The notes beneath the pieces are model-generated. The model was given only the letters and a program-made list of their open reading frames with translations. It was not told where the DNA came from and made no database searches. Of a DNA stretch of 64,000 bases, positions 9,566-28,425 are shown piece by piece. Numbering within the stretch: position 1 is the stretch's first letter; the number at the start of each line of letters is the position of its first letter. The position numbers and the translations under genes were made by a program. The stretch comes from Corynebacterium testudinoris. Its GTDB lineage: Bacteria; Actinomycetota; Actinomycetes; Mycobacteriales; Mycobacteriaceae. The stretch is from positions 1,240,001-1,304,000 of the forward strand of contig NZ_CP011545.1 of assembly GCF_001021045.1 (NCBI RefSeq). The letters are read 5' to 3'.

Positions 9566-9841
9566 TTAGTACAACCCTTCGCGACATTTTTTCCAATCGC
9601 CGCTTTTTGGTGGGCCGCCGGCCCATGCAGTGACCAACCGATTGTCGCGAGATACTACTACCACGCTTCCAGTATCACTATATAAGTTGCGACGCTGCCG
9701 TCCCCAGTTTCCGGGGTCAACTTCGTAGAATGGCTGGGCGTTCAATGTGTGGGCAACGCAGGACATAAAGTTGTACCAGTCGGCCTCCGTGGGAGGAATG
9801 TTGTAGAAATGACCACTATTTGGGTTGGCAACTGAAACCAT
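9566..9841 (-). CDS. Toxin-like C-terminal module separated from the LGFP protein by one TAG
   Basis: A 91-codon frame that is in the same reading frame as the LGFP-repeat gene just upstream; only TAG (9857-9859) and five codons separate them. It reads MVSVANPNSGHFYNIPP ..., then FYEVDPGNWGRQRRNLYSD, TGSVVVVSRDNRLVTAW and a Lys/Cys-rich end. The final YSD-x-TGSVVVVSxDNRLVTA pattern resembles the last strands of small RNase-type toxin domains (BECR-like fold), though I cannot confirm this. The ATG at 9841 has only a weak ribosome site, so it was probably once the tail of the LGFP protein; whether it is now translated independently is open. Confidence 0.5.
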   Translation of the reverse strand: MVSVANPNSGHFYNIPPTEADWYNFMSCVAHTLNAQPFYEVDPGNWGRQRRNLYSDTGSVVVVSRDNRLVTAWAGGPPKSGDWKKCREGLY

Positions 9842-9856
9842 ATGATTTCTGAATCT

Positions 9857-11173
9857 CTAGCAGTCTAGGAATACGACTGATCGCTTATCGATCACGCTAA
9901 ATGCTGCGAGCAAAGTGTCTCCACTCCGTTCATAACTTAGGCAAGGTAGTACTCGAGTGTAATAGTTGGGGCCAGGAGCATCTCCTCTGCTTGCATATTT
10001 CGATGCGTCGTCAGGGTGTAGCCATTTTCCGTAAAGAAGCCCTCGTTCGAATAACTGAGTGTATTCGCCATCGCCTTGGGCAAGTGGGTCATCGATCGGA
10101 TATCCGAATTCCCCAGATACAGACCCACTAGCCTCCCAAGTTGCAAGTATGTCTCCAGCTACTGGCCATGCTCCCACCTGTGGGTGCCAGTAAATATGAC
10201 CATGCTGGAAAACGGAAAACCTGCCCTGTGAATCAGGTGTTACGGCTTCGTCTGCAATTGGAAATCCTAGTGGGCTGTTAGGTCCCCCCAATTCGAGCCA
10301 TTTCTCCAAAATTAGACCATTGATGCTTGCGATATGGAAACCGTTCAGAATCGATGATCGATAGATCCGTCCGCCCTGGAAGCTCTGGACCCAACCGTTG
10401 ATCTCGCCGGTAAGGGGGTTCGATCCTCGCACCGGCACCTCAGCACTGGTGGGGTATCCAAGCCATCCTTGTTCCCAACCGTTACGGTTCCAGACAACGG
10501 CACTGCGGGTGGTTACGGCGTAGGCGCCGGTGTTCGGGTGCCAGTAGATGAAACCATTGCGGAACATCTGGCGGTAGCCCTGTCCGTCAGGGTTGAGATA
10601 CATCGGTTCGACCGGGTGCATGAGCCAGCTGAACTGTCCGCCGAGGGATTCATAGGCTTCTAGGATGGCTCCGCACACCTGGTGGGGTGAGAAGAAGAAG
10701 GTCCTGCAGTTTGATGCCCGTGCCATCATCTGATCATCGAGCCTATCCAGACTGTTCAGGGAATTGATCCTATCCAGACTGTTCAGAGAATTGATACTGG
10801 GTAGGGTCTCCTGCTCGGTGGCGATGGCGATCTCTGCTGCATCAGCGTCTGCCTTGCTCACGTCTGCGGGTAGGCCGATAGTATCGGACCACATTTCTCC
10901 AGGGACCAGCGATGTTTCAGGCTCGCCTGCTTCCTGGGTGGCGCGGACGAGATCGTGGTATGCGGCGAGTTCGGCGTCGCTGATGCCTCCCACACCGTCC
11001 ACCACGGGGGTGACATGTGGGTCTTGTTCGTATTCGGCGACGTAGGCGTCGATCTCATCGGGGGTGACTGTGCGGTCAGCTTGGGCGGTGGCAACCGGGG
11101 GCATGAGCCCACCGATCATGATGAAAGCTGCAGCGGTGGTGACAATTCGTTTCAGTGTTTTCACTGTGAACAT
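9857..11173 (-). CDS. Secreted LGFP-repeat cell-wall protein
   Basis: A 438-residue exported protein. A signal peptide with basic start and hydrophobic core ends in ATAQA (~residue 31). A linker of ~120 residues follows and includes a 9-residue duplicated segment INSLNSLDR. From ~residue 155 come LGFP-type repeats: QVCGAILEAYESLGG, QGWLGYPTSAEVPV, ELGGPNSPLGFPIADE, GSVSGEFGYPIDDP, with the F(Q/R)xGxIYWHP strands between them. LGFP repeats are thought to bind the mycolate cell envelope. TATAAC (11187-11182, minus) sits 8-9 nt before the ATG, suggesting a leaderless transcript. The frame stops at TAG 9857, after which it continues into a toxin-like tail. Confidence 0.8.
   Translation of the reverse strand: MFTVKTLKRIVTTAAAFIMIGGLMPPVATAQADRTVTPDEIDAYVAEYEQDPHVTPVVDGVGGISDAELAAYHDLVRATQEAGEPETSLVPGEMWSDTIGLPADVSKADADAAEIAIATEQETLPSINSLNSLDRINSLNSLDRLDDQMMARASNCRTFFFSPHQVCGAILEAYESLGGQFSWLMHPVEPMYLNPDGQGYRQMFRNGFIYWHPNTGAYAVTTRSAVVWNRNGWEQGWLGYPTSAEVPVRGSNPLTGEINGWVQSFQGGRIYRSSILNGFHIASINGLILEKWLELGGPNSPLGFPIADEAVTPDSQGRFSVFQHGHIYWHPQVGAWPVAGDILATWEASGSVSGEFGYPIDDPLAQGDGEYTQLFERGLLYGKWLHPDDASKYASRGDAPGPNYYTRVLPCLSYERSGDTLLAAFSVIDKRSVVFLDC
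10742..10795. repeat. Two 27-bp tandem copies inside the LGFP gene
   Basis: Two adjacent 27-bp copies (10742-10768 and 10769-10795) beginning CCTATCCAGACTGTTCAG differ at one base. They encode the duplicated nine residues INSLNSLDR in the linker between signal peptide and LGFP repeats. Confidence 0.9.
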
Positions 11174-11287
11174 CTTTGGAGGTTATATGGTGGAACCTGT
11201 AACTATAGGTGCAAAGATAGGAATTGTCGGGTAAGTGAGATTTGGGGGTAAAGAGTGGGGGATGTCCACATTGATAGACTGAATAGT

Positions 11288-12376
<1,089 letters not shown>

Positions 12377-12406
12377 AAACCTCCCGCACACTCTCAGGAG
12401 AAAAGT

Positions 12407-13567
12407 ATGAGCTCCATCGGAATCACTGCGCCTGCTGGTTTCAGTGCTGCAGCATTGACCGCGGGCATTAAGCCCTCTGGCAATCCCGACATGGCCTTGG
12501 TGGTCAATGAGGGGCCGGAGTTTCATGCCGCAGCGGTGTTCACTCGTAATCGAGTGGTGGCGTCGCCGGTGAAGCTCTCGCGTGTGGCGATTGCCGATGG
12601 GCAGATCAAGGCGGTGCTGTATAACTCGGGCAACGCTAATGCCTGCAATGGTGTGCAGGGAGATCAGGATGCCGCTGAGTTGCAGCAGCAGGTCGCAGAC
12701 CTGCTGGGCATTGCCCCGACGGATGTCGGGGTGTGCAGCACCGGGCTCATCGGTGAGGTGCTGCCGATGGGGAAGATGCGCGCGGGCGTCGATAATCTGT
12801 CGACCTCTTTGGGCGACAACGGTGAGGCGGCAGCCGAAGCCATCATGACCACCGACCTGGTGAAGAAGGAGACCGTGGTCAACGCTGAGGGCTGGACGCT
12901 CGGTGGGATGGGGAAGGGCGTCGGAATGATGTCGCCCTCACTGGCTACGATGTTGGTCTGCTTGACCACCGACGCTAGCGCCACGCCGGCGATGCTCGAT
13001 GAGGCAGTGCGCGCGGCCAGCCACGTCACCTTCGACACCCTTGATATTGACGGTTCTACTTCGACCAATGACACGGTCTTCCTCCTCGCCTCTGGTGCTT
13101 CGGGAATCACTCCGACCCAGGACGAGCTCAACGCCGCGGTCCTGCAGGCAAGCGAAGACATCGCCCGGCAGATGCAGGCCGACGCCGAAGGCGTAACCAA
13201 GCGCGTCACCGTCACGGTGGAGGGAACGTCTACCGATGAGCAAGCCGTGAATGCTGCCCGGACTCTGGCACGCGACAACCTGTTCAAATGCGCCATGTTT
13301 GGCTCGGACCCGAACTGGGGGCGCGTGCTCGCGGCCGTCGGCATGGCAGAGGCAGACATGGACCCCGACCACATTTCGGTGTACTTCAACGGGGAGGCAG
13401 TGTGCGTGAACACCACCGGCACCCCCGGCGCGCGAGACGTCGACCTCTCCGGCGCCGACATTGAGGTGCTGGTCAACCTCGGCATCGACGGCCCCGGCCG
13501 CGCGACCGTCCGCACCACGGATCTCTCCCACGACTACGTGGAGATCAACTCCGCCTACTCCAGCTAG
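12407..13567 (+). CDS. argJ: Bifunctional glutamate N-acetyltransferase / ornithine acetyltransferase
   Basis: A 386-residue ArgJ that recycles the acetyl group from N-acetylornithine to glutamate. The precursor cleaves itself before the nucleophilic Thr in [15 protein letters not shown] (~residue 184), giving alpha and beta chains; the site is intact. The C-terminal [17 protein letters not shown] segment is typical. AGGAG lies 8 bp before the ATG. It is the second gene of the arginine operon, 30 bp after argC. Presence of ArgJ means the cyclic acetyl pathway. Confidence 0.96.
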   Translation: MSSIGITAPAGFSAAALTAGIKPSGNPDMALVVNEGPEFHAAAVFTRNRVVASPVKLSRVAIADGQIKAVLYNSGNANACNGVQGDQDAAELQQQVADLLGIAPTDVGVCSTGLIGEVLPMGKMRAGVDNLSTSLGDNGEAAAEAIMTTDLVKKETVVNAEGWTLGGMGKGVGMMSPSLATMLVCLTTDASATPAMLDEAVRAASHVTFDTLDIDGSTSTNDTVFLLASGASGITPTQDELNAAVLQASEDIARQMQADAEGVTKRVTVTVEGTSTDEQAVNAARTLARDNLFKCAMFGSDPNWGRVLAAVGMAEADMDPDHISVYFNGEAVCVNTTGTPGARDVDLSGADIEVLVNLGIDGPGRATVRTTDLSHDYVEINSAYSS

Positions 13568-13579
13568 GAAACGCCTGAC

Positions 13580-14515
13580 ATGGATACTTTAAGCAATCTC
13601 AGCAGCGAGGCCCGGGCGCATGTCTTGGCCGAGGCTTTGCCCTGGCTGCAGCATTTCCGCGACAAGATCGTTGTGGTCAAGTATGGCGGCAACGCCATGA
13701 TCGATGAGGACCTCAAGGCTGCCTTCGCCGCCGACATGGTGTTCCTACGCACTGTGGGGGCGAAACCGGTGGTGGTGCATGGCGGTGGCCCGCAGATCTC
13801 CTCCATGCTCAAACGCCTTGACCTGGATGGGGACTTCACCGGGGGCTTCCGCGTGACCACTCCGGAAGTCATGGAGGTTGTGCGAATGGTGCTGTTCGGT
13901 CAGGTCGGCCGCGACCTGGTCGGCCTCATCAACTCGCACGGGCCCTACGCCGTCGGCACGTCTGGCGAAGATGCCGGCCTGTTCAGGGCGACAAAGCGCT
14001 ACGTGAATGTCGGGGGAGTGGCCACTGACATTGGGCTCGTGGGTGATATCACCAACGTCAACCCCGAGGCACTCATGGACATTATCGACGCCGGGCGCAT
14101 TCCGGTTGTCTCCACCATCGCCCCAGGCGACGATGGGGAGGTCTACAACATCAACGCCGATACTGCTGCGGGTGCCCTGGCGGAGGCGATCGGCGCGGAA
14201 CGCCTCGTCATCCTCACCAACGTCGAGGGGCTGTACACCGACTGGCCGAACCGGGACTCGTTGGTATCGAAGATCCTCACCGCCGAGCTCGCCGAGGTCC
14301 TGCCGGAATTGGATTCGGGCATGATCCCGAAGATGGAATCCTGCCTGCAAGCAGTACGAGGCGGGGTGAGCGCCGCCCACGTTATTGACGGCCGCATTGC
14401 CCACTCCGTCATCCTCGAGCTGCTCACCATGGGCGGCATCGGCACGATGGTGCTCCCGGATGGCTATGACCGCGACGATTACCCCGCTGGCACCGTCTTC
14501 AGAAAGGACACCTGA
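13580..14515 (+). CDS. argB: Acetylglutamate kinase
   Basis: A 311-residue amino-acid kinase that phosphorylates N-acetylglutamate with ATP, usually the arginine-feedback-controlled step in organisms with the cyclic pathway. Visible are VVKYGGNAM near residue 30 (phosphate-binding Lys/Gly), [10 protein letters not shown] (~residue 60), and the C-terminal ATP-binding [19 protein letters not shown]. The N-terminal helix ([20 protein letters not shown]) fits the extension used for the hexameric, arginine-sensitive form. Spacing to argJ is 12 bp. Confidence 0.96.
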   Translation: MDTLSNLSSEARAHVLAEALPWLQHFRDKIVVVKYGGNAMIDEDLKAAFAADMVFLRTVGAKPVVVHGGGPQISSMLKRLDLDGDFTGGFRVTTPEVMEVVRMVLFGQVGRDLVGLINSHGPYAVGTSGEDAGLFRATKRYVNVGGVATDIGLVGDITNVNPEALMDIIDAGRIPVVSTIAPGDDGEVYNINADTAAGALAEAIGAERLVILTNVEGLYTDWPNRDSLVSKILTAELAEVLPELDSGMIPKMESCLQAVRGGVSAAHVIDGRIAHSVILELLTMGGIGTMVLPDGYDRDDYPAGTVFRKDT

Positions 14516-14517
14516 GC

Positions 14518-17136
<2,619 letters not shown>

Positions 17137-17206
17137 GACCCCGGTACTCTCTAATCCGTATCACCACTTACTTCCTGCAAGTACTTTCCTTTAAGGAGAA
17201 ATTTCC

Positions 17207-18406
17207 ATGACTGCACGCGTCGTCCTCGCCTACTCCGGTGGCCTTGACACTTCCGTCGCCATCCCTTATCTGGCCAAGATGACCGGTGGCGAAGTTGTCG
17301 CTGTTTCCCTCGACCTGGGCCAGGGGGGCGAAGACATGGAGTCCGTGCGCCAGCGTGCGATCGACTGCGGTGCGGTGGAGTCCATCGTCATTGACGCCAA
17401 GGACGAGTTCGCCAACGACTACTGCCTGCCCACCATCAAGGCCAACGGCATGTACATGAAGCAGTACCCGCTGGTCTCGGCGATTTCCCGCCCGTTGATT
17501 GTCAAGCACCTCGTCGAAGCCGCCCGCGAGCACGGCGGCACCCACGTTTCCCACGGCTGCACCGGTAAGGGAAACGATCAGGTCCGCTTCGAGGTTGGTT
17601 TCCGTAACACCAACCCGGACCTGGAGATCATTGCTCCGGCCCGTGATTACGCCTGGACCCGCGACAAGGCCATCGCCTTCGCCGAGGAAATTGACCTGCC
17701 CATCGAGCAGTCGACGAAGTCGCCGTTCTCCATTGACCAGAACGTGTGGGGCCGCGCCGTCGAGACCGGCTTCCTGGAGGATCTGTGGAACCCGCCGACG
17801 AAGGACCTTTATTCCTACACCGAGGATCCGTCCCTGGGTAACGCCCCCGATGAACTCATCATCTCCTTCGAGGGTGGCAAGCCCGTCGCCATCGACGGCC
17901 GCCCCGTCACCGTGCTGGAGGCCATCGAGGAGCTTAACCGCCGCGGCGGCGCGCAGGGCGTGGGCCGTCTCGACATGGTCGAGGACCGCCTCGTGGGCAT
18001 CAAGTCCCGCGAGATCTACGAGGCACCCGGAGCCCTCGTCCTCATCAAGGCCCATGAGGCCCTCGAGGATGTCACCGTTGAGCGTGAGTTGGCACGGTAC
18101 AAGCGGCTTATCGACGCCCGCTGGTCCGAGGAGGTCTACGACGGCCTCTGGTTCGGCCCGCTGAAGCGCTCCCTCGATGCTTTCATCGAATCCACTCAGG
18201 AGCACGTCACCGGCGACATCCGCCTCGTCCTGCACGCTGGAAACATCGTGGTCAATGGCCGTCGCTCCAACCACTCGCTCTACGACTTCAACCTGGCCAC
18301 CTACGACACCGGCGATACCTTCGACCAGACGCTGGCCAAGGGCTTCGTGGAGCTGCACGGCCTGTCCTCCAAGATCGCCAACAGTCGGGACCGGGAGGCC
18401 AAGTAG
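17207..18406 (+). CDS. argG: Argininosuccinate synthase
   Basis: A 399-residue ATP-dependent ligase that joins citrulline and aspartate. The N-type PP-loop [15 protein letters not shown] is at the N-terminus, and [14 protein letters not shown] contains the citrulline/ATP contacts. A 70-bp gap after argR holds AAGGAGAAATTTCC before the ATG and a possible -10 (TACTCT near 17144), so argGH may have its own promoter. Confidence 0.97.
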   Translation: MTARVVLAYSGGLDTSVAIPYLAKMTGGEVVAVSLDLGQGGEDMESVRQRAIDCGAVESIVIDAKDEFANDYCLPTIKANGMYMKQYPLVSAISRPLIVKHLVEAAREHGGTHVSHGCTGKGNDQVRFEVGFRNTNPDLEIIAPARDYAWTRDKAIAFAEEIDLPIEQSTKSPFSIDQNVWGRAVETGFLEDLWNPPTKDLYSYTEDPSLGNAPDELIISFEGGKPVAIDGRPVTVLEAIEELNRRGGAQGVGRLDMVEDRLVGIKSREIYEAPGALVLIKAHEALEDVTVERELARYKRLIDARWSEEVYDGLWFGPLKRSLDAFIESTQEHVTGDIRLVLHAGNIVVNGRRSNHSLYDFNLATYDTGDTFDQTLAKGFVELHGLSSKIANSRDREAK

Positions 18407-19840
<1,434 letters not shown>

Positions 19841-19850
19841 GTTGCCCACC

Positions 19851-19888
19851 AACCCCGACACCTCGAACCCGAGGATGTCGGGGTTTTC
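19851..19888 (+). terminator. Rho-independent terminator of the arginine cluster
   Basis: AACCCCGACA and TGTCGGGGTT pair, extended by an inner CTCG/CGAG, followed by TTTTC. It begins ~11 bp after the argH stop. Confidence 0.85.
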
Positions 19889-19922
19889 TCGTCCCTCTCG
19901 CTGCCGGGTACGATGAGCCACT

Positions 19923-20114
19923 ATGAGTCTTGATCCGCAATTGTTGGAGGTCCTGGCCTGTCCCAAGGACAAGGGCCCGCTGACCTATCTGGAAGAGGAC
20001 AACGTCCTGGTCAATGAACGGCTCGGCCTCGCCTATCGCATCGATGACGGCATCCCCGTCATGCTTATCGACGAAGCGACTCCCTGGCCGCCAGCTTCCA
20101 CCAACGAACACTAA
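19923..20114 (+). CDS. Trm112-like (UPF0434) small protein
   Basis: A 63-residue protein of the Trm112 family, with the diagnostic LLEVLACPKDKGPL at the N-terminus and LAYRIDDGIPVMLIDEA at the C-terminus. In other organisms Trm112 is an activating partner of methyltransferases; bacterial members are mostly unstudied. Only one Cys of the usual zinc ligands (CPKDK) is present, so zinc binding is unlikely here. It lies 15 bp before tyrS and is probably co-transcribed with it. Confidence 0.85.
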   Translation: MSLDPQLLEVLACPKDKGPLTYLEEDNVLVNERLGLAYRIDDGIPVMLIDEATPWPPASTNEH

Positions 20115-20129
20115 AGGATCACCATTTTC

Positions 20130-21395
20130 ATGAACATCATCGACGAGCTGACGTGGCGCGGGCTCATCAACCAATCCACTGACCTCGACAAACTTCGCGA
20201 GGCCACCGACGCCGGCCCGATCACCTTGTACTGCGGTTTCGACCCCACAGGTCCCTCCCTCCACGCAGGGCACCTCGTGCCGCTGCTCATGCTTCGCCGT
20301 TTCCAGCAAGCCGGGCATCGACCCCTCGTCCTCGCTGGTGGTGCTACCGGCATGATCGGTGACCCGCGTGACGTCGGCGAACGTTCTATGAACTCCGCCG
20401 ACACCGTTGCCGAGTGGTCAGGGCGAATTTCCGGCCAGCTTTCTCGTTTCGTTTCCTTCGAGGGCGACAATGCCGCCCAACTGGTCAACAACAACGACTG
20501 GACTGAGAACCTGTCCGTCATCGCCTTCCTGCGAGATATTGGCAAGCATTTCCCCCTCAGCACCATGCTGGCGCGCGACACCGTCAAGCGTCGCCTGGAC
20601 AACGACGGTATTTCGTACACCGAGTTCTCCTACATGCTGCTCCAGGCCAATGACTTTGTGCAGCTGCACCGCAACTTCGACTGCACCCTGCAGGTGGGTG
20701 GCGGCGACCAGTGGGGCAACCTCGTTGCCGGCGTCGACCTCGTCCGCCGAATGGACGGCGACGCCGTTCATGCCCTGACCGTGCCGCTGGTCACTGACTC
20801 CGAAGGCAAGAAGTTCGGCAAATCGACAGGCGGCGGCTCCCTTTGGCTTGACCCGGAGATGACCAGCCCCTACGCCTGGTACCAATACTTCATCAATGCC
20901 GCCGACGCCGATGTCATCCGCTACCTGCGGTGGTTCACGTTCCTCAGCCAGGAAGAACTCGACGAACTCGAGGTAGAAGTTGCCGAGCGCCCCTTCAAAC
21001 GCGAGGCCCAAAAGCGCCTCGCCCGCGAGATGACCAACCTCGTCCACGGCGAGGAGGCCACCGCTGCGGTTGAATTGGCCGCGCAGGCGTTGTTCGGGCG
21101 TGCTGAACTCAGCGAACTTGACGAAAAGACCCTGGCCTCTGCCGTGTCCGAGACCCAGGTGTTTGAGGTCACGGGCGACCAGCCGCGCCCCATCGTCGAC
21201 CTACTCGTCGGATCCGGTCTCGCCGAGTCCAAGGGCGCCGCTCGCCGTTCCGTCAAAGAGGGCGGTGTGTACGTGAACAACGTGCGCGTTGAGAGCGAAG
21301 AGTGGGAGCCCGCCGCGGACGATCTGCTCCATGGGGCCTGGTTGGTACTGCGGCGAGGGAAGAAGAACTTCGCTGGCGTCCGAGTGACCGTCTAA
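20130..21395 (+). CDS. tyrS: Tyrosine--tRNA ligase
   Basis: A 421-residue class I synthetase that charges tRNA-Tyr. The HIGH motif appears as LHAGHLVPL (~residue 47) and the KMSKS loop as KKFGKST (~residue 229). A C-terminal S4 RNA-binding domain ([23 protein letters not shown]) binds the tRNA. The length is normal. It is followed by a strong terminator and then by the rRNA operon. Confidence 0.97.
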   Translation: MNIIDELTWRGLINQSTDLDKLREATDAGPITLYCGFDPTGPSLHAGHLVPLLMLRRFQQAGHRPLVLAGGATGMIGDPRDVGERSMNSADTVAEWSGRISGQLSRFVSFEGDNAAQLVNNNDWTENLSVIAFLRDIGKHFPLSTMLARDTVKRRLDNDGISYTEFSYMLLQANDFVQLHRNFDCTLQVGGGDQWGNLVAGVDLVRRMDGDAVHALTVPLVTDSEGKKFGKSTGGGSLWLDPEMTSPYAWYQYFINAADADVIRYLRWFTFLSQEELDELEVEVAERPFKREAQKRLAREMTNLVHGEEATAAVELAAQALFGRAELSELDEKTLASAVSETQVFEVTGDQPRPIVDLLVGSGLAESKGAARRSVKEGGVYVNNVRVESEEWEPAADDLLHGAWLVLRRGKKNFAGVRVTV

Positions 21396-21420
21396 CGGTT
21401 GTCTCTTTGCGTGAAATATA

Positions 21421-21456
21421 CGCCCCTACCTGGCGATTTGCCGGGTAGGGGCGTTT
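21421..21456 (+). terminator. Rho-independent terminator of tyrS
   Basis: CGCCCCTACC and GGGTAGGGGCG form a GC-rich stem (extended by GGC/GCC) around a short loop, followed by TTT, 25 bp after the tyrS stop. Confidence 0.85.
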
Positions 21457-21536
21457 GCCGTAACTTAGTCCAAGTCGCCGAGCAGGGACGAGGGAAACCG
21501 AGACACTGCGAAGATGACACGGAGATTAACTCAGAG

Positions 21537-21566
21537 TTGACTTTGATTGAAGAGATCAGCTAGAGT
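21537..21566 (+). promoter_or_regulatory. rRNA operon promoter
   Basis: TTGACT (21537-21542), an 18-bp spacer and TAGAGT (21561-21566) upstream of the rRNA leader. The ~430-bp leader that follows is GT-rich and contains an antitermination-like element. Other upstream promoters are possible in 21460-21536 but none is as clear. Confidence 0.6.
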
Positions 21567-21617
21567 CGGACCTCCAGCCGCAGACGACAAGCCCTTGGGT
21601 GAGAAGCTGCGTGCAGA

Positions 21618-21645
21618 TGTTGTGTGAGAACTCAATAGTGTGCCA
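21618..21645 (+). promoter_or_regulatory. rRNA leader antitermination-like element (copy 1)
   Basis: TGTTGTGTGAGAACT followed by CAATAGTGTGCC. The same TGTTGTGTGAGAACT core recurs before the 23S gene at ~23858. Such boxA-type sequences in rRNA leaders and spacers recruit Nus factors so that polymerase reads through the operon. Confidence 0.5.
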
Positions 21646-22003
21646 ATGTACTTTTGTTTGTGATGATGATTGTGCTGTTGGCCAGCTGTGCCTGCCGGCG
21701 TGTTGTTGGTGGGTGTGGTTGGTGTGTGCCGGGTGGTACCTTTTTTTTGGATCGGGTGCCACGGTAAATAACGCGCCATGTGCATGTTCTTGCTTTTGTG
21801 GTGGGGGTGTGTGGGTGGTGAGTGTGTCCGGTGCGTGCAGTGATGTGAATCGTTGTCGTATATTTTTTTTAGCCCGCCTCCTTGTTTTGCCCCGTCGGGT
21901 GTGGGGGTGGGTGTGAGCAGTTGATGATTTTTTTGTAAAATCGTTGGTTGTTTGTTTTTTGGTTGGGAATTTGGGCTCTGCCTTGAATTGTTTCTTCTGA
22001 AAT

Positions 22004-27100
<5,097 letters not shown>

Positions 27101-27289
27101 TTTGACTGCTGTGGTGGTTGGTGGGTGTTTTTTACGCAACGTAACAAAAAAAATGAGATCATCTGATTGCCCTTGTTGGGGTGGTTGGTGGTTCGCGTCC
27201 ATTATGCAGTGTCTGACACAGCACACTCGTGTCACAGAACGAAGCATGTCCATCGCCTTGTGTGGGTGGTGGGTGTTGTTCTGGTGGGT

Positions 27290-27410
27290 GTGTCGGTGGT
27301 TGATGGCAGCAGGGAAACGCCCGGTCCCTTTCCGAACCCGGAAGCTAAGCCTGGTTGCGCTGATGGTACTGCACCTGGGAGGGTGTGGGAGAGTAGGTTA
27401 CCGCCGACAC
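27290..27410 (+). rRNA. rrf: 5S ribosomal RNA
   Basis: About 121 nt with closing ends GTGTCGG and CCGACAC. Inside are CAGGGAAACGCCCGGTCCC, CCGAACCCGGAAGCTAAGCC and the GGTGTGGGAGAGTAGG segment. It lies ~190 bp after the 23S gene; the spacer between holds nothing else recognisable. Confidence 0.95.
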
Positions 27411-27428
27411 TAAAAACTTAAAAGAGGA

Positions 27429-27490
27429 ATGACAGGCGCGGCCTACCGAGTTGAGAGTCTTCTCCTCGGTAGGCCGCGCCTGTCGTCATT
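27429..27490 (+). terminator. rRNA operon terminator
   Basis: A long stem: CAGGCGCGGCCTACCGAG pairs with CTCGGTAGGCCGCGCCTG, flanked by ATGA/TCAT, around a ~14-nt loop, followed by TTTG. It starts ~20 bp after the 5S gene. Confidence 0.85.
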
Positions 27491-27529
27491 TGTGCCCCCT
27501 TCGTGGGGCTTTTCGGGAAGAATGGGTCT

Positions 27530-28408
27530 ATGTCTGATCGTCCGTCACGTGATCGTAACCAGTCCAACAATCGGAAACCCGCCAGGGGTGAACGCTCGGA
27601 TCGTTCTGACCGCGGCGGCCGACCCGATCGGCGCGGCGGACAAGGCGACCGCCGGCACGCTCAGCGGGCAGGTGAGGAGCGTTCGTCCTCCAACCGCTCC
27701 GCGCCCCAGCGTTCGGGTTTCCGGGAAGAGCGACTGAACAAGCGCATGACCGAGCCGGATCTGCCCGGCGATATCGATATCCATGACCTCGATCCCATGG
27801 TCCTGCAGGACCTGAAGGTGTTGTCGAAGGACAACGCGGAGGGCGTCGCCAAGCACATGATCATGGCCGCCACCCTCATGGAGGATGACCCCCAGCTGGC
27901 GCTGCGCCACGCCCAGGCCGCGAAGAACCGCGCGGGTCGGGTCGCGGTGGCTCGGGAGACCAACGGCATTGCCGCTTATCGGGCTGGTGAATGGAAGGAA
28001 GCTCTCGCGGAGCTGCGCGCTGCTCGCCGCATGTCCGGCGGTCCCGGCTTGCTGGCCGTCATGGCTGACTGCGAGCGCGGTTTGGGCCGCCCGGAGAAGG
28101 CCGTGGAGCTTGGGCGTTCGGAGGAGGCCCGTCAGCTTGATGCGGAAGGAAAGGTCGAGCTGGCGATCGTTGTCGCTGGTGCGCGTTTGGATATGGGTCA
28201 GGCCGACTCGGCGGTAGTAACCCTGCAGCGCCTGGAACCGTCTCTTGACTCGACGGGGCCCTTCGCTGCCCGCCTGGCGTATGCCTACGGTGACGCGCTC
28301 GCCGCCGCCGGCCGCGTTGATGAGGCTAAGACGTGGTTTGCTCACGTCGACAAGATTGATGAGGACGAGCTGCTTGATGCTGCCCAGCGTCTACAAGAAC
28401 TCGGCTGA
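27530..28408 (+). CDS. Tetratricopeptide-like protein with basic N-terminal tail
   Basis: A 292-residue soluble protein. The first ~75 residues are low-complexity and rich in Arg, Asp, Gly and Ser (RGERSDRSDRGGRPDRRGG), probably disordered and able to bind nucleic acid or a partner. The rest is helical with TPR-like A/L spacing (LALRHAQAAKNRAGRVAVARE, AAYRAGEWKEALAELRAARR, LAYAYGDALAAAGRVDEAK). The ATG at 27530 (MSDRPSRDRNQ) is preferred to a GTG 27 bp upstream. Its function is unknown. The HAD phosphatase gene follows 17 bp later, beginning a run of closely spaced genes. Confidence 0.8.
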   Translation: MSDRPSRDRNQSNNRKPARGERSDRSDRGGRPDRRGGQGDRRHAQRAGEERSSSNRSAPQRSGFREERLNKRMTEPDLPGDIDIHDLDPMVLQDLKVLSKDNAEGVAKHMIMAATLMEDDPQLALRHAQAAKNRAGRVAVARETNGIAAYRAGEWKEALAELRAARRMSGGPGLLAVMADCERGLGRPEKAVELGRSEEARQLDAEGKVELAIVVAGARLDMGQADSAVVTLQRLEPSLDSTGPFAARLAYAYGDALAAAGRVDEAKTWFAHVDKIDEDELLDAAQRLQELG

Positions 28409-28425
28409 CAAGTAGAGTCGAGGGC

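Noticed and set aside
10735..10800. Two tandem 27-bp repeats considered as a start of a CRISPR array.
   Set aside because: The copies are adjacent with no spacers and encode an in-frame duplicated peptide. No CRISPR array or cas gene is visible in the window.
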